A DNA stretch of 64,000 bases, taken from contig NZ_CP116383.1 of assembly GCF_028201475.1 (NCBI RefSeq), positions 2,852,001-2,916,000 of the forward strand, written 5' to 3'. How positions within the stretch are numbered: position 1 is the stretch's first letter; each line of letters begins with the position of its first letter. The translations under genes were made by a program, and so were the position numbers. Below are positions 1 through 10,577 of the stretch, one piece after another. This stretch comes from Vibrio sp. SCSIO 43137. Its GTDB lineage: Bacteria; Pseudomonadota; Gammaproteobacteria; Enterobacterales; Vibrionaceae. A model generated the notes under the pieces. The model made no database searches and was not told the DNA's origin. It saw only the letters and a program-made list of their open reading frames with translations.

Positions 1-180
1 AATATTCATCGCTACGTTTGCCGCACCACCCGGACGCTCTTCGTTGTCTTCTACTTTAACAACAGGGACCGGCGCTTCTGGTGATATCCGCCCGGTAGGA
101 CCATACCAGTAACGATCCAGCATCACATCGCCAACAATAAGTACACCCGACTGGCTGTAATCCGGCAGTATCGGTTTCAT
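1..180 (-). CDS. hldE: HldE, bifunctional heptose-7-phosphate kinase/adenylyltransferase (N-terminal fragment)
   Basis: This is the first 60 codons of a minus-strand gene that runs off the left edge. The translation opens with [20 protein letters not shown] and continues with [21 protein letters not shown] and a GGAAN motif, which is the start of the PfkB-type kinase domain of HldE (RfaE). HldE makes ADP-heptose for the lipopolysaccharide inner core in the cytoplasm. The start is the ATG at 180. It lies about 100 bp downstream of glnE in the same direction, the order usual in enterobacteria and vibrios. The C-terminal adenylyltransferase domain lies outside the window. Confidence 0.93.
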   Translation of the reverse strand, partial: MKPILPDYSQSGVLIVGDVMLDRYWYGPTGRISPEAPVPVVKVEDNEERPGGAANVAMNI

Positions 181-279
181 AACTATCTCCAAAAATAAAA
201 CTGTGCTAATTCTAACAGTTGCTTCTCGCAATCACTATCGACAGCTAAAGATTTCCTGCTTAGTTTTTATCTGAGAAAA

Positions 280-3126
280 CTAAGCCAACCATTTATTCCA
301 TTGTTCCGTCACGTATTCCCGCTCTTCCTTAAAACGCGCCTCATCAACATCTGCATCCTGATTAAGCAGATTCCGATGGTGAATCTCATCACGCAGCCTT
401 GTATAAGCGTGGTTGAGTTGCTCTTTCTCTTGCTCTGTCACAATCGCCTGCTGCATAAGCGACTCAAAAATACGCACATTATCCGACCAGCGTGTTAAGG
501 CAGGGTTCCCCTGGCTAAAGCGTAAAACCAAATACTGAGCCAAAAATTCGATATCGGTAATACCGCCCTGATCCTGCTTAAGCATAAAACGCCCGGCTTT
601 CTTTCCACCAAGGTGATCACGCATCTTCTCACGCATCTCTGTCACCTGTTTTTTCAGGCTCTCGTCTTCCCTTGGCAGGCAAAGCACTTTTTCACGAATG
701 GCATTGAACGCATCAAAGAATGAGGAATCACCGTAGATAATCCGGGTACGCACCAATGCCTGATGCTCCCATGTCCACGCATCATTTAACTGGTACTCTT
801 CAAAGGCTTCCACCGGACTAACCAGCAAGCCGGAAGCACCTGACGGACGAAGTCGTGTATCCACTTCATACAAAATACCGGAGGCAGTTCTGGTCGAGAA
901 AATATGGATAATGCGCTGCGCCAGACGCAGGTAAAACTGCCGGCTATCAATCTCTTTCTTACCCGTGGTATAGCTATGAACCGGACAGTCGTGCATAAAG
1001 ACAATATCAAGGTCTGAATTATAACCCAGCTCCCAGCCACCCACTTTACCGTAACCGACCACGGCAAAGCCTTTTCCTTCCCTGTCCTTAAGATGATCAG
1101 GCTCTCCGAATTTTTCTGTTACCTGCAACCATGCCTGATTAATAACCGCTTCAACAATGGCTTCGGCCAGATAAGTTAAGTGATCACTTACTTTCATTAC
1201 AGGCAGGGCACCGGCAATATCAGCCGCCGCGATTTTCAAGATACAGATCTGCTTAAACTGCCGCAGCGCTTCCATCTGCTGCTCCATATCATCTTCAGGA
1301 ATTCTGGCTAAGAAATCTCTCAGCTCCACACGGTAAGCATCTAAAGCGATAGGGTTATAAAGTTGCTGCGGATCCAGCAGCTCATCCAGAAGAATAGGAT
1401 AACGGCTGAGCTGTTCAGATATCATAGGGCTGGCTGTACAGAGACGGACTAGCTGGCTCAGGGCGGCAGTGTGTTCATCTAGCAATTCCAGATAAGTTGT
1501 ACGGGTCGAGATCCTATGTAGTAGCTGCAATACTCTCGGAAGGCCATATTTGGCATCTTTATTGGCAAATATCGCCTCAAATACCTTAGGCATCAGACGA
1601 TTAAGTACTTCTCTCCCTCTCGGGCCAAGGGTCTTCTTAGCCAAGTCGGCCTTAAACTGAATAATGGTCGCCGCATCATCTTCCGGCTGGCCACTTTGGA
1701 TATCTTCTGTCAAAACGTGTTGAATCACTTCCTGAGAGTGGGCCATATCCCACAGCTCGGAGAAATGTTTATTGACCGGCTTTACCTCTTCTTCTTCATC
1801 TCCGATCAAAGCTTCAAAAATAGTATGAACAGCCGACATACACTCTGCTGTCGCTTCTCTCATTGCCTGCCAGTCTGCAAATCCCATGGCGAAGGCCAGC
1901 TTAAACTGCTCGTCCGGATTATCAGGCAGGGTCTGTGTCTGCTTATCCGCCATTGCCTGTAGCAAGTTCTCCAGCTTTCTCAGAAAACGGTAGCTCTGCT
2001 GCAACTGCCCCACTTCTTCTGCTTTCAGCAATTTCAGTTCTTTAATCGCCGCCAGTGTTTCCAGCAGCCCCCGTCCCCTGAGAGAAGGCTCCCGCCCGCC
2101 ACGGATTAACTGAAATACCTGAGCAATAAACTCTATCTCCCGGATACCACCGGCACCCAGCTTAATGTTGTTGCTCAGTTTTCTGCGCCTTACTTCACTG
2201 GAGATCATCGACTTCATCCGGCGCAGCGACTGTATGGCACTAAAATCAATGTATCTGCGGAATACAAACGGCCGCAGCATTTTTCTCAGCTCCTGATACT
2301 GGGGATACATTTCACTGCCCATTACCCGGCCTTTGATCATGGCATAACGTTCCCAGTCTCGTCCCTGCTCCTGATAATAATCTTCCAGAGCCGCATAGCT
2401 CATCACCAGCGGACCACTCTCACCAAAAGGTCTCAAACGCATATCCACCCGGTAGCAGAAACCATCGAAGGTCTGTTGGTCTAACGCTTTAATAATCCTC
2501 TGCCCGAGGCGGGTAAAAAATTGTGCGTTAGCAATGCTGCGTCTGGCACCCGTTGTCTCACCGTTTTCCGGATAGGTAAAAATCAGGTCGATATCGGAAG
2601 AGAAGTTCAGTTCACCACCACCCAGCTTACCCATACCGATAATTAACATAGGCTGCTGTTCACCGTCGGCATTACAGGGCGTACCCCACTCATTGCAGCA
2701 AACCCGGTATTGCCACTGGTACGTTTCAAAAATCATCGCTTCCGCCAGCATAGAGAGATGGCTCAGGCTTTCATCCAGTGTCCAGTTAGCCGAGAAATCG
2801 CGCCAGGCAATCAGCACCATTTCACGCCGGCGGAACTGGCGCAGGATTCTCAAGCCACACGCTTCGTCATTGCACTCCGCTAGCAGGGTGCGAAGTGAGC
2901 TTCTGTACTCTTCTTCCCTGCTGCCGGACGCCAGCATCTGAGGCAACAAACGGCAGAGCTCTTCATCTTGTCCGATGGCATCAGCAACGAACTTACTGAC
3001 CGCCAGTACTTTTTTAAGTTGCTGCTGATAATCATCCGGCCAGCTCTCAATAATCTGGCGGCTGATATCATTCAATTGATCGTAAGCTTTCTGGTATTCA
3101 ATAGTGAGATTTTCCGGTAGCTGCAT
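280..3126 (-). CDS. glnE: GlnE, glutamine synthetase adenylyltransferase/adenylyl-removing enzyme
   Basis: A protein of 948 residues, the usual length of GlnE. It adenylylates and de-adenylylates glutamine synthetase in response to PII and glutamine. Two nucleotidyltransferase cores are visible: [20 protein letters not shown] near residues 160-185 (adenylyl-removing half) and [20 protein letters not shown] near 688-710 (adenylylating half). Each carries the paired Asp of the polymerase-beta fold. Helical PII-uridylyltransferase-like regions follow each core. It is transcribed in the same direction as hldE downstream. No truncation or frameshift is seen. Confidence 0.97.
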   Translation of the reverse strand: MQLPENLTIEYQKAYDQLNDISRQIIESWPDDYQQQLKKVLAVSKFVADAIGQDEELCRLLPQMLASGSREEEYRSSLRTLLAECNDEACGLRILRQFRRREMVLIAWRDFSANWTLDESLSHLSMLAEAMIFETYQWQYRVCCNEWGTPCNADGEQQPMLIIGMGKLGGGELNFSSDIDLIFTYPENGETTGARRSIANAQFFTRLGQRIIKALDQQTFDGFCYRVDMRLRPFGESGPLVMSYAALEDYYQEQGRDWERYAMIKGRVMGSEMYPQYQELRKMLRPFVFRRYIDFSAIQSLRRMKSMISSEVRRRKLSNNIKLGAGGIREIEFIAQVFQLIRGGREPSLRGRGLLETLAAIKELKLLKAEEVGQLQQSYRFLRKLENLLQAMADKQTQTLPDNPDEQFKLAFAMGFADWQAMREATAECMSAVHTIFEALIGDEEEEVKPVNKHFSELWDMAHSQEVIQHVLTEDIQSGQPEDDAATIIQFKADLAKKTLGPRGREVLNRLMPKVFEAIFANKDAKYGLPRVLQLLHRISTRTTYLELLDEHTAALSQLVRLCTASPMISEQLSRYPILLDELLDPQQLYNPIALDAYRVELRDFLARIPEDDMEQQMEALRQFKQICILKIAAADIAGALPVMKVSDHLTYLAEAIVEAVINQAWLQVTEKFGEPDHLKDREGKGFAVVGYGKVGGWELGYNSDLDIVFMHDCPVHSYTTGKKEIDSRQFYLRLAQRIIHIFSTRTASGILYEVDTRLRPSGASGLLVSPVEAFEEYQLNDAWTWEHQALVRTRIIYGDSSFFDAFNAIREKVLCLPREDESLKKQVTEMREKMRDHLGGKKAGRFMLKQDQGGITDIEFLAQYLVLRFSQGNPALTRWSDNVRIFESLMQQAIVTEQEKEQLNHAYTRLRDEIHHRNLLNQDADVDEARFKEEREYVTEQWNKWLA

Positions 3127-3194
3127 CTGACATCCCTGTTTTGACTATGTGGCAACAACGACTTTGCTGAGAAAAGTTACTTTATCAATAAAAA

Positions 3195-3219
3195 GCGCCC
3201 GCTTATATAAAGCGGGCGC
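3195..3219 (-). terminator. Rho-independent terminator of the chemoreceptor gene
   Basis: A GC-rich stem, gcgcccgctt and aagcgggcgc around a TATA-type loop. Read on the minus strand it is followed by TTTTTATTG. It lies 3' of the chemoreceptor gene at 3433-5034 and upstream of glnE, so it should separate the two. Confidence 0.8.
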
Positions 3220-3273
3220 CGTAAAGTGATATAACTCAGAGTCCCTGATAACTCAGGGTTAGTTACTCAGTAC

Positions 3274-3435
3274 TAAATAACTGTTCTTAATTGTGCTTCA
3301 GATTTTGTCATCAGGCAGATATCGAAAAACAAACCCTCCGCGCCAAGGATGGCGCGGCGGAGCCCCATAGATGGGTTTACGCGTGTTTGTGTTCGATATT
3401 TGCCGAAGTGACGCGTGTTTAGGAACAGTTATTTA
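3274..3435. repeat. Nested palindromic intergenic element
   Basis: About 160 bp of nested inverted repeats. The outer arms are taaataactgttcTta (3274-3289) and its near-perfect complement (3420-3435). A middle pair, gATATCGAAaaACAAAC near 3315 and its complement gtttgtgttcgatat near 3385, lies inside. An inner GC-rich hairpin of ctccgcgcc and ggcgcggcggag sits at about 3342-3371. The outer right arm includes the stop codon of the chemoreceptor gene. The architecture resembles a non-coding miniature element or a large 3' UTR hairpin. I do not recognise the family. Confidence 0.6.
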
Positions 3436-5034
3436 GACCTGAAATGAACGGATTTTTCCGTCCAGCTCTTCTGCGTTATTCTGCATCTCTTCTGATGTTT
3501 CTAATAGTTCAGTAACAACGACTACTGAAGCTTCAACTAACTCACGAACATTACTCAGGTTCTGACTCATCTCTTCCGCAACGGTGCTCTGCTGATCGGC
3601 TGCAGTAGCTATCTGGAAATTCATATCGTTAATATTATTTACCTGCTCAACAATACCGCTTAATTCATCTCCGGCATTAGTGACCAGCTCTGCTCCGTCA
3701 GCCGCTTCCACCACACTCTTCTCCATCAGCTCTACGGCACTGTTAGCACTTGCCTGAAGCTGGGAGATCATCTCCTGAATCTCAATCGTTGCCGTCTGAG
3801 TACTCTGGGCAAGGTTTCTGACTTCATCGGCCACCACAGCAAAGCCTCGTCCTGCTTCTCCGGCACGTGCTGCTTCAATGGCCGCATTCAGTGCCAGCAG
3901 ATTAGTCTGCTCAGAGATCCCCTGAATGGTTCCGACCACACTGCTGATAGATTCAACCCGCTCCTCAACCTGATTTACCGCACTGGCGGAGTTAGTAATA
4001 TCGGCGGAAAGTTCACGGATTTTGTTTACACTACCAAGAACAAACTCCTGACCAGTTTTGGCCTGTTCAGCAGCACTTTCTGTTACCGCTGAAGCATTTC
4101 TGGCATGCTCAGCTACTGTCTGAACCGTTCCGCTCATTTCGTTCATAGCTGTAGCAAGCTGGTCAATCTCATTAAACTCTTCCTGAGATGCCTCTTTGGT
4201 TTCCGACATGCTAAGAGTCATCATCTCTGTCATGGAAGAGAGCTCTTGTGATGAATCCACCTGTGCCTTAATGACGTCCTGAAGCTGAACACGAGTCTTC
4301 TCCAGCTCACGTGCCAAATCGCCATATTCGTCTTTGCAATCAAGCTCAATCTGTTCCGATAGATTCTTGCTTGCCATCATTTTTATACTGTCAGCGATGT
4401 AATTTGTCTGACGTAACATAACGTGTGCCGCGCCAAGCAGAACACTAATAAAAATGACGATCAATCCAAGCGTCTGCCAGACTACCTGCCAGATGTAGCT
4501 GTCATAATAGGCTTGTGCCACTTCTGAGCTTTGCGAAACCACCACCAGCCAGTCTGCATTTTTAGTCTTGACAGCATACTGTAATGACTCGCCCTCGTTC
4601 AGGCTGAAAGCAACTCCCTGAGTTTTTCCGGAAAGCACTTGAGACAGAGAAAGCCCCTGATCCGTTGTTTCAGTTAAAGCGTTAACCGATGAAAAGTCCG
4701 GATTACCAAGAACTTTTCCGCTACTCAGATCGATCAGATAAGTAAACTGTCCCTCTTGTTTTGTTTTATCTGCGATTAGGTTATAGGTTTTCTGTATATC
4801 TTTATCTGTTGCATTGTTTTTCAATAAGTTATCAATTGTTCCGGCTTCAGAAACCGCCATATGCTGAGTCTGGCTTTCTAATACGGAGACAACAGAGTTA
4901 TAAAAGGTGTTGGCATCCCAGAGCTGTTTGGCAATGATAAGAAAGGTACTTAAAAGCATCAGTATCACCAACTTCGGTACCAACCGAATATCGGTAATCA
5001 CCCTTTCCCATGATTTTATTTTTATACTTGCCAT
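3433..5034 (-). CDS. Methyl-accepting chemotaxis protein
   Basis: A 533-residue chemoreceptor. One membrane helix lies near residues 18-36. A periplasmic sensor of about 145 residues follows, then a second helix near 183-206, a HAMP segment and the cytoplasmic coiled coil. The signalling tip [20 protein letters not shown] followed by [13 protein letters not shown] (about residues 376-410) is the conserved CheA/CheW contact. The periplasmic part looks like a Cache-type sensor ([17 protein letters not shown]). The ligand cannot be told. There is no C-terminal NWETF pentapeptide. The start has a GGAGAA ribosome site. No chemotaxis genes are adjacent, as is common for dispersed Vibrio receptors. 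Confidence 0.95.
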   Translation of the reverse strand: MASIKIKSWERVITDIRLVPKLVILMLLSTFLIIAKQLWDANTFYNSVVSVLESQTQHMAVSEAGTIDNLLKNNATDKDIQKTYNLIADKTKQEGQFTYLIDLSSGKVLGNPDFSSVNALTETTDQGLSLSQVLSGKTQGVAFSLNEGESLQYAVKTKNADWLVVVSQSSEVAQAYYDSYIWQVVWQTLGLIVIFISVLLGAAHVMLRQTNYIADSIKMMASKNLSEQIELDCKDEYGDLARELEKTRVQLQDVIKAQVDSSQELSSMTEMMTLSMSETKEASQEEFNEIDQLATAMNEMSGTVQTVAEHARNASAVTESAAEQAKTGQEFVLGSVNKIRELSADITNSASAVNQVEERVESISSVVGTIQGISEQTNLLALNAAIEAARAGEAGRGFAVVADEVRNLAQSTQTATIEIQEMISQLQASANSAVELMEKSVVEAADGAELVTNAGDELSGIVEQVNNINDMNFQIATAADQQSTVAEEMSQNLSNVRELVEASVVVVTELLETSEEMQNNAEELDGKIRSFQV

Positions 5035-5141
5035 TACAATTTCTCCACGTATTCTACTAGTACTGACGCTAATTCAATTTCAGGCTCTCGCCTGTTTATT
5101 CACTAAACCCGAAAATCCATCCCATTTATTTCGAGCTGCGA

Positions 5142-5906
5142 ATGAAACACAATGATAACAAAAACGAATTAAAACCGATGAACTTATTATCACTGTTACT
5201 GTCGTTTTTATCGTTATTTGTGATCTCAGGATTACTATTCTTTGCGCCACAACCTGACACTTACAAAATTCTGCTCACTTTAGACACGGTGATCTGCGCT
5301 CTCTTTATTTTTCAGCTCACTATTGACCTAATACGTTCTAACAATCGTAAAAAATACTTGCAATCACATTGGATCGATTTTGTCGCGAGCATCCCACTGA
5401 TAGAGCCTTTAAGGTACGGGCGCGTCATCCAGATACTGAGAGTGATAAGACTGATCCGCTCGGGCAAACAGATCTGGCGTCAGTTAATGAAAAACCGTAA
5501 AGAGGCCACCTTTGCTTCAATACTGTTTTTATTGGTGATGTTGCTTACTGTGGGTTCAGGCTTGATCATCGCCGCCGAAACTACCTCACCTGACGCCAAT
5601 ATTAAAACAACTGGCGATGCTCTTTGGTGGGCCTTTGTTACCGTCAGTACTGTCGGCTATGGCGACTACTATCCGGTTACTACCGCAGGAAAGCTGGTTG
5701 CCATTGTCGTTATCATGTGTGGTGTCGGCATATTCGGTATGATTTCCGGCCTGATGACTTCCATTATCACCACACCAGATCAAAGCAGGGAGAAGAAGCG
5801 GGCTCAGCAAACAAGCAAAGTGTTAGAAGAGATGGTTAACCAGCAAAAACTACTACTGGATAAGGTCGATCGCCTAGAGAAACAGATCGAACAATTAAAA
5901 AAATAG
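5142..5906 (+). CDS. Voltage-gated-type potassium channel/ion transporter
   Basis: A 254-residue membrane protein. The selectivity filter TVSTVGYGDYYPVT (about residues 168-181) identifies a K+ channel pore. Upstream are four hydrophobic segments. One is an S4-like helix with regularly spaced basic residues (RVIQILRVIRLIRSGKQIWR, about 97-116). S5 (FLLVMLLTVGSGLIIAA) and S6 (IVVIMCGVGIFGMISGLMTS) flank the pore. The C-terminus is a short charged coiled coil (EEMVNQQKLLLDKVDRLEKQ) that probably drives tetramerisation. The start is uncertain: ATG at 5142 or the in-frame ATG at 5178, just before the first membrane helix. It is divergent from the chemoreceptor gene. Confidence 0.9.
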   Translation: MKHNDNKNELKPMNLLSLLLSFLSLFVISGLLFFAPQPDTYKILLTLDTVICALFIFQLTIDLIRSNNRKKYLQSHWIDFVASIPLIEPLRYGRVIQILRVIRLIRSGKQIWRQLMKNRKEATFASILFLLVMLLTVGSGLIIAAETTSPDANIKTTGDALWWAFVTVSTVGYGDYYPVTTAGKLVAIVVIMCGVGIFGMISGLMTSIITTPDQSREKKRAQQTSKVLEEMVNQQKLLLDKVDRLEKQIEQLKK

Positions 5907-5924
5907 CCGGTAATATACCGGCTA
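5904..5924 (-). terminator. Terminator of the CYTH-CHAD gene
   Basis: The stem tagccgg/ccggcta overlaps the stop codon of the K+ channel gene. On the minus strand it is followed by TTTTTTTAATTG, so it most likely ends the convergent CYTH-CHAD transcript. Confidence 0.7.
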
Positions 5925-5951
5925 GTTCAAATGATTTACCTGCACGAGGAA

Positions 5952-7469
5952 TCAGGCACTCCAGTATGGTTCTGCTTCAATGCTCATTAACCGCGTCTGT
6001 TCCATAGCATGCAGCAGTGAAGATTCCTGCCTCGCCAGCCATCTTTCCAGTTGCTCTCTCTCTTCACCCTCTAACTCTTCCACCAAAGAGTGCAGAGGTT
6101 CAAGGGTCAGCAAGTCATCGATACCGCTAAACAGATCGGCCCACGGCATACGGAAGGTATTTCGCTGATCGATATCATAGATAGAGGCAAAACAGACGCC
6201 GGTATAAAGGTTGCGCATCAGCCGGTAGCGCTGATCAATATACTCCTGACGGGAAAGCTTTCTCTCCGGCGGGAATGCTTCCACCAGTTCAGCCCATGTT
6301 CTGTCTAGTTGTCTCTGAGAAAAACGCCCAATGTTCCGGCTCATTTTCTCTCTGGCTTTATCATCAAGGAAAGGCTGCCATCCCCTTGCCATCAACCAGC
6401 GGCTTAGATCAAGTAACAGGCCGGTATAACGAGCAGACCGCAGTAATTCTTTGGTTTGCTGAGGGTCAGGGAACTGCTCCCGCTTCTCTTGCAGGCGTTT
6501 AAGTAACTGCTTGCGGGCATCCAGCTTTCTCAGCACATGGCCTTTATCATCACACAGGTCATCGATATAGTCGGCCGCTTTCAGCCAGCTAAGCTCTTCA
6601 TCCAGCCACTTCAGTTCCTGACGTAATATGGCGCTTGCCCGTCTCGGAACAATACCACCAAACACAGTCAGAATCTGACGGATAAAGGAGATGGAGTAAC
6701 CAATTTCATGCAGTGCCGCGATGGAAGGTTGTTCAAAATAGATCTGCTCATGACGGTGCCAGTGCGACAAGGCGTGTTCAATGGAACGGACAAAGCACTC
6801 TTCCACAGTGTCATCTTTTCTGGTCGCCACCAGCGGCAGCGGTTTTACCTCATCAGTCTGATAGCCCATAGCAAGGCGATGGCCACGGGCAGCCTTACTC
6901 AGGTTGCCCAACCTCATTCCGCCCTCTTCGCTCAGGCTTCTCGCCAGAGTAAACAGTGCATCGGCCTGACCGGACTTCAGCTCTAACTCAACTTCACAAA
7001 TAGGCTCCTGCTCCTCTCCGGCAACCACTTCACCCTGATCAAAAGCAACTTCTATCTGGCTGCCATCGGCCATACCGATCAGCCACTGCTCGCGGGTAAA
7101 GTTAGTAGAGAAAATAGCAATAAGTTCTGACTGAAGTTGGCTTACTGCCTTTCCGGCTGGCCAGATATCTTCAGGGTGCAGTTCAAGAACAGGAGAGTTA
7201 CAGGTATGTTCGGCGTTATATTCAGGCCTTTGGTGCAGCCCGGCAACAACCCGGCCGGAGGTTTTGACAGTCTGAATAAACACATCATCAAAGCGACGAA
7301 TTCGTAAGCCGATATCATGCTTACGCAACCAGTTATCCTGAGTATCAAAATAGGTATTGCCCAGCTCCCTGCAACTATTCTGAAGGATTTTCATATCCGC
7401 TAATTTTCGCTTTAACGTGTCGGAAAAATCGGCAGAAACAAAAAACTTCAGCTCTATTTCGGTTTCCAT
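5952..7469 (-). CDS. CYTH-CHAD domain protein, inorganic triphosphatase (YgiF type)
   Basis: 505 residues. The N-terminus has the ExExK signature of CYTH enzymes (EIELKF, residues 3-8). Further charged CYTH strands follow (RKHDIGLRIRR, SQIEVAFDQGEV, EICEVELELKSG), ending near residue 205. The C-terminal half is a helical CHAD domain rich in His, Arg and Lys (HALSHWHRHEQIYFE, ARYTGLLLDLSRWLMARGW), which binds polyphosphate in related proteins. E. coli YgiF of this architecture hydrolyses tripolyphosphate. It is divergent from the DUF47-pit phosphate pair, a suggestive but common context. Confidence 0.92.
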   Translation of the reverse strand: METEIELKFFVSADFSDTLKRKLADMKILQNSCRELGNTYFDTQDNWLRKHDIGLRIRRFDDVFIQTVKTSGRVVAGLHQRPEYNAEHTCNSPVLELHPEDIWPAGKAVSQLQSELIAIFSTNFTREQWLIGMADGSQIEVAFDQGEVVAGEEQEPICEVELELKSGQADALFTLARSLSEEGGMRLGNLSKAARGHRLAMGYQTDEVKPLPLVATRKDDTVEECFVRSIEHALSHWHRHEQIYFEQPSIAALHEIGYSISFIRQILTVFGGIVPRRASAILRQELKWLDEELSWLKAADYIDDLCDDKGHVLRKLDARKQLLKRLQEKREQFPDPQQTKELLRSARYTGLLLDLSRWLMARGWQPFLDDKAREKMSRNIGRFSQRQLDRTWAELVEAFPPERKLSRQEYIDQRYRLMRNLYTGVCFASIYDIDQRNTFRMPWADLFSGIDDLLTLEPLHSLVEELEGEEREQLERWLARQESSLLHAMEQTRLMSIEAEPYWSA

Positions 7470-7675
7470 ATATTTACCTTAAAAAGATGATACAGACAGG
7501 ATATTGCCTAATTTCCCCTTCGGCAAGCGGCAAATTTCACCCAACAGATGATCTAAATCAGTTTTAATGAGCAATTTATTAGGTTAACATGCGCCACTTT
7601 ATAGCCCCCCATACTTCATCTTCAACAGATGGTGTATGTTTAAAGAAGGTTATATTTTTTTTGAGTACTGATACT

Positions 7676-8356
7676 ATGCCAGTAAATACGATTATGGGAT
7701 TGTTCGCTAAATCCCCTATTAAGCCTCTGCAAAAACATGTTGCTGTGGTAAATCGCTGCTGTTTCCGTCTGGTCGATTTTTTCGACGCCTGTAATAAGGG
7801 TGACTGGGAAGAAGCAAAGAATCTGCATGCAACCATCTCCGAACTGGAGAAAGAGGCTGATATCCTGAAGCGAGAAATCCGCCTTAAACTTCCTAACGGT
7901 TTGTTTATGCCTGTCAGTCGTACAGATATGTTAGATCTGCTCAGACAACAGGACAAACTAGCCAACCTGTCAAAAGATATCGCAGGCCGTGCTCTCGGGC
8001 GCAAACTGCAGGTCCCTACACCTATCTACGAAAGCTTTATCGAATATCTGAAGCGTTGTCTTGATGCTGCCGCACTGGCGCACAAAGTCGTGAATGAGTT
8101 TGATGAACTTATCGAAACCGGATTCAAAGGCCGTGAAGTCGAACTTGTGGCCGACATGATCCATCAATTGGATGTCATTGAAGACGATACGGATTCAATG
8201 CAGATTCAGCTACGCCAGAGCCTTATGGCAATCGAATCTGAATACAACCCGATTGACGTTATGTTTTTATACAAGATTTTAGAATGGGTTGGTGAAATTG
8301 CCGACCAGGCGCAGCGCGTTGGTGCCCGCTTAGAAATAATGCTTTCTGATTCTTAA
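7676..8356 (+). CDS. DUF47/TIGR00153 family PhoU-like protein, partner of the Pit transporter
   Basis: 226 residues from the ATG at 7676, giving the N-terminus MPVNTIMGLFAKSPIKPLQ typical of TIGR00153. A longer frame opens at 7589, but those 29 codons look unlike the family. The protein is all-helical and PhoU-like, with no membrane segment. Members sit directly upstream of low-affinity phosphate transporters and are thought to modulate them. Here pit follows after 106 bp, so a two-gene operon is likely. A U-rich stretch precedes the start. Confidence 0.9.
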   Translation: MPVNTIMGLFAKSPIKPLQKHVAVVNRCCFRLVDFFDACNKGDWEEAKNLHATISELEKEADILKREIRLKLPNGLFMPVSRTDMLDLLRQQDKLANLSKDIAGRALGRKLQVPTPIYESFIEYLKRCLDAAALAHKVVNEFDELIETGFKGREVELVADMIHQLDVIEDDTDSMQIQLRQSLMAIESEYNPIDVMFLYKILEWVGEIADQAQRVGARLEIMLSDS

Positions 8357-8409
8357 AATTTAAAGTCACTTTGTACTTCAGAGAATTATGCGCTGAAAAA
8401 AAAGCGTAG

Positions 8410-8424
8410 AGGGGCTCTGCCCCT
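8410..8424 (+). other. Small hairpin between DUF47 and pit
   Basis: aggggc-tct-gcccct forms a tight 6-bp hairpin in the DUF47-pit spacer with no downstream T-run. It could stabilise or partly attenuate the transcript. Function is not established. Confidence 0.35.
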
Positions 8425-8462
8425 GCGGAAAAATCTGAATCACTTAACAACTAGGTATTAAC

Positions 8463-9722
8463 ATGGATATCCTCGCTAACTATGGCACTGTCCTGATTTT
8501 AATTGCAGCCCTGTTTGGCTTTCTAATGGCCATAGGTATTGGTGCCAATGACGTTGCGAACGCAATGGGCACCTCAGTAGGCTCAAAAGCCATTACCGTT
8601 AAGCAGGCAATTATTATTGCAATGATCTTCGAATTTGCCGGTGCATACCTTGCCGGCGGTGAAGTTACTGACACCATAAGAAAAGGCGTCATTGAAACTT
8701 CTCTTTTTGCAGACAAACCCGACGTTCTGGTTATTGGTATGATGTCAGCCCTGCTGGCAGCCGGTACCTGGCTGTTACTGGCTTCATTTATGGGCTGGCC
8801 GGTTTCTACCACTCACTCAATCATCGGTGCCATCATCGGTTTTGCACTGGTTTCTGTCGGCTCTGAAGCCATTGACTGGGGCTCAGTTCAGGGCATCGTG
8901 GGTAGTTGGATTGTTACACCTCTGATATCCGGTATTATCGCCTACTACATCTTTATCAGTGCACAGCGGTTAATCTTTAATACTGAATCTCCGCTACAAA
9001 ACGCAAAACGTTTTGTTCCTGTCTATATGTTTATTACCACCATGGTAATTGCACTGGTAACCATCAAGAAAGGTCTGAAACACGTAGGTCTGCACCTTAC
9101 CGGCTTTGAAGCATGGGGCTGGGCAATCGTTGTTTCTGCTTTAGTTATGGTTGGCGGCTATATCTATATCGGTAAGAAGTTCTCCCAGAGAGCCGAAGAC
9201 CACAGTTTTGCCGGCGTAGAAAAAATCTTCAGTACTCTGATGGTTATTACCGCCTGTGCTATGGCTTTTGCTCACGGATCTAACGACGTAGCGAACGCCA
9301 TTGGTCCGCTATCAGCCATTGTTTCAACCGTTGAACATATGGGTGAAATCGCAACTAAGAGTACTATCGCGTGGTGGATTCTTCCTTTGGGCGGCTTTGG
9401 TATCGTTGTTGGTCTGGCGACCATGGGGCATAAAGTAATGGCTACCGTTGGTACCGGCATTACTGAACTGACGCCTAGCCGCGGATTTGCAGCTCAGCTC
9501 GCAACAGCCTCTACTGTAGTTATCGCATCAGGTACAGGTCTGCCTATCTCTACCACTCAGACCCTTGTTGGTGCTGTATTGGGTGTTGGTTTTGCCCGTG
9601 GTATTGCCGCTCTTAACCTTGGCGTAGTAAGAAACATTGTTGTCTCCTGGGTGGTAACTCTGCCTGCCGGCGCTATCCTTGCTGTTATCTTCTACTATGT
9701 CATTAAAGCAGCATTCAGCTAA
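8463..9722 (+). CDS. pitA: Inorganic phosphate transporter, PiT family
   Basis: 419 residues with about ten membrane helices. It carries the duplicated PiT signature: GANDVANAMGTSVGSKA near residue 27 and HGSNDVANAIGPL near 270, each followed by a PVSTTHS or PISTTQT loop. It imports phosphate, usually as metal phosphate with protons or sodium, across the inner membrane. It is co-oriented with the PhoU-like DUF47 gene. Length and both repeats are complete. No PhoB box was recognised upstream. Confidence 0.93.
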   Translation: MDILANYGTVLILIAALFGFLMAIGIGANDVANAMGTSVGSKAITVKQAIIIAMIFEFAGAYLAGGEVTDTIRKGVIETSLFADKPDVLVIGMMSALLAAGTWLLLASFMGWPVSTTHSIIGAIIGFALVSVGSEAIDWGSVQGIVGSWIVTPLISGIIAYYIFISAQRLIFNTESPLQNAKRFVPVYMFITTMVIALVTIKKGLKHVGLHLTGFEAWGWAIVVSALVMVGGYIYIGKKFSQRAEDHSFAGVEKIFSTLMVITACAMAFAHGSNDVANAIGPLSAIVSTVEHMGEIATKSTIAWWILPLGGFGIVVGLATMGHKVMATVGTGITELTPSRGFAAQLATASTVVIASGTGLPISTTQTLVGAVLGVGFARGIAALNLGVVRNIVVSWVVTLPAGAILAVIFYYVIKAAFS

Positions 9723-9777
9723 AGCATTCAGTCAGACAATGTAAGAGCAATGTCATTATTGACTCAAACGCACATAA

Positions 9778-9800
9778 AGGGACGTTTTACGTCCCTCTTT
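9778..9800 (+). terminator. Terminator after pit
   Basis: agggacg-tttta-cgtccct followed by CTTTTG. It ends the DUF47-pit transcript. Confidence 0.8.
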
Positions 9801-9902
9801 TGTTGCGTGGCTTCAAGAAAGTTCTTACTATTCCCCCTATAACTCAAAGCCTCAAGATCTATAAACTATAGTCATGCTATAGGACTCACAAAGGGACACA
9901 CT

Positions 9903-10514
9903 GTGAAAAAACTGTTTTCAATTGTTTTATTTCTTTCTCTGGCAGCTCCCAACGCTTTCGCTGCCCAACGTTACATTGCTGACAACCTCTTCACCTATAT
10001 GCACGCAGGTCCAAGCAACCAGTTCAGAATCATTGGCAGCGTAAATGCCGGTGATAAGGTAAACCTCGTTGATAGCAACAAGGATACTGGCTACAGTCAG
10101 GTAGTTGATGGTAAAGGCCGCAAAGGATGGGTAGAAAGCCGCTTTGTTACCCGTCAGGCAAGTATGGCGGAACGCTTACCTAAGCTTGAAGAAGAGCTGG
10201 CAAACGTGAAAGAGCAGCTTTCTAACGCACGTAAGAGTTCAGACGAAGAGCAGGCAGGCCTGCTGCAATCACTGGATAACCGCAATGCTCAAATTAAAGA
10301 GCTGGAAGAGAACTATGCTGATATCAGTCATAAGCTGACTTCGTCACAGACAGAAATCCGCGAGCTGCGTGCCAAACTGGATACACAAAAAGAAGATCTG
10401 CTGCTTAAGTACTTTATGTACGGTGGTGGTGTTGCCGGCGCTGGTCTGCTGCTTGGTTTAATCCTTCCGGGCATTATGCCGAGAAGAAAGAAATCCCGTA
10501 ACGGCTGGGCATAA
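9903..10514 (+). CDS. TIGR04211 family SH3-domain protein (YgiM-like)
   Basis: 203 residues. A signal peptide is present (MKKLFSIVLFLSLAAPNAFA). A bacterial SH3 domain follows (about 22-80: RYIADNLFTYMHAGPSNQFR, GRKGWVESRFV). A coiled coil spans about 90-160, then a membrane helix (GGGVAGAGLLLGLILPGIM) and a basic tail. This order matches E. coli YgiM and the TIGR04211 family. It is probably anchored in the inner membrane facing the periplasm, and its role is unknown. The gene stands alone between two terminators. The start overlaps ctgtgaaaaaa, giving an effective GTG start at 9903. Confidence 0.88.
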   Translation: MKKLFSIVLFLSLAAPNAFAAQRYIADNLFTYMHAGPSNQFRIIGSVNAGDKVNLVDSNKDTGYSQVVDGKGRKGWVESRFVTRQASMAERLPKLEEELANVKEQLSNARKSSDEEQAGLLQSLDNRNAQIKELEENYADISHKLTSSQTEIRELRAKLDTQKEDLLLKYFMYGGGVAGAGLLLGLILPGIMPRRKKSRNGWA

Positions 10515-10550
10515 CATCAACCATTAATAAATTGTTACAAAAACAACGAA

Positions 10551-10577
10551 AACCGGCGAAATTATTTGCCGGTTTTT
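10551..10577 (+). terminator. Terminator after the SH3 gene
   Basis: The stem aaccggc/gccggtt with a short AT loop is followed by TTTTTT. Confidence 0.85.

Noticed and set aside
7589..7675. Extended start of the DUF47 gene
   Set aside because: The extra 29 residues are unlike the family; MPVNTIMGLF at 7676 is the typical start.
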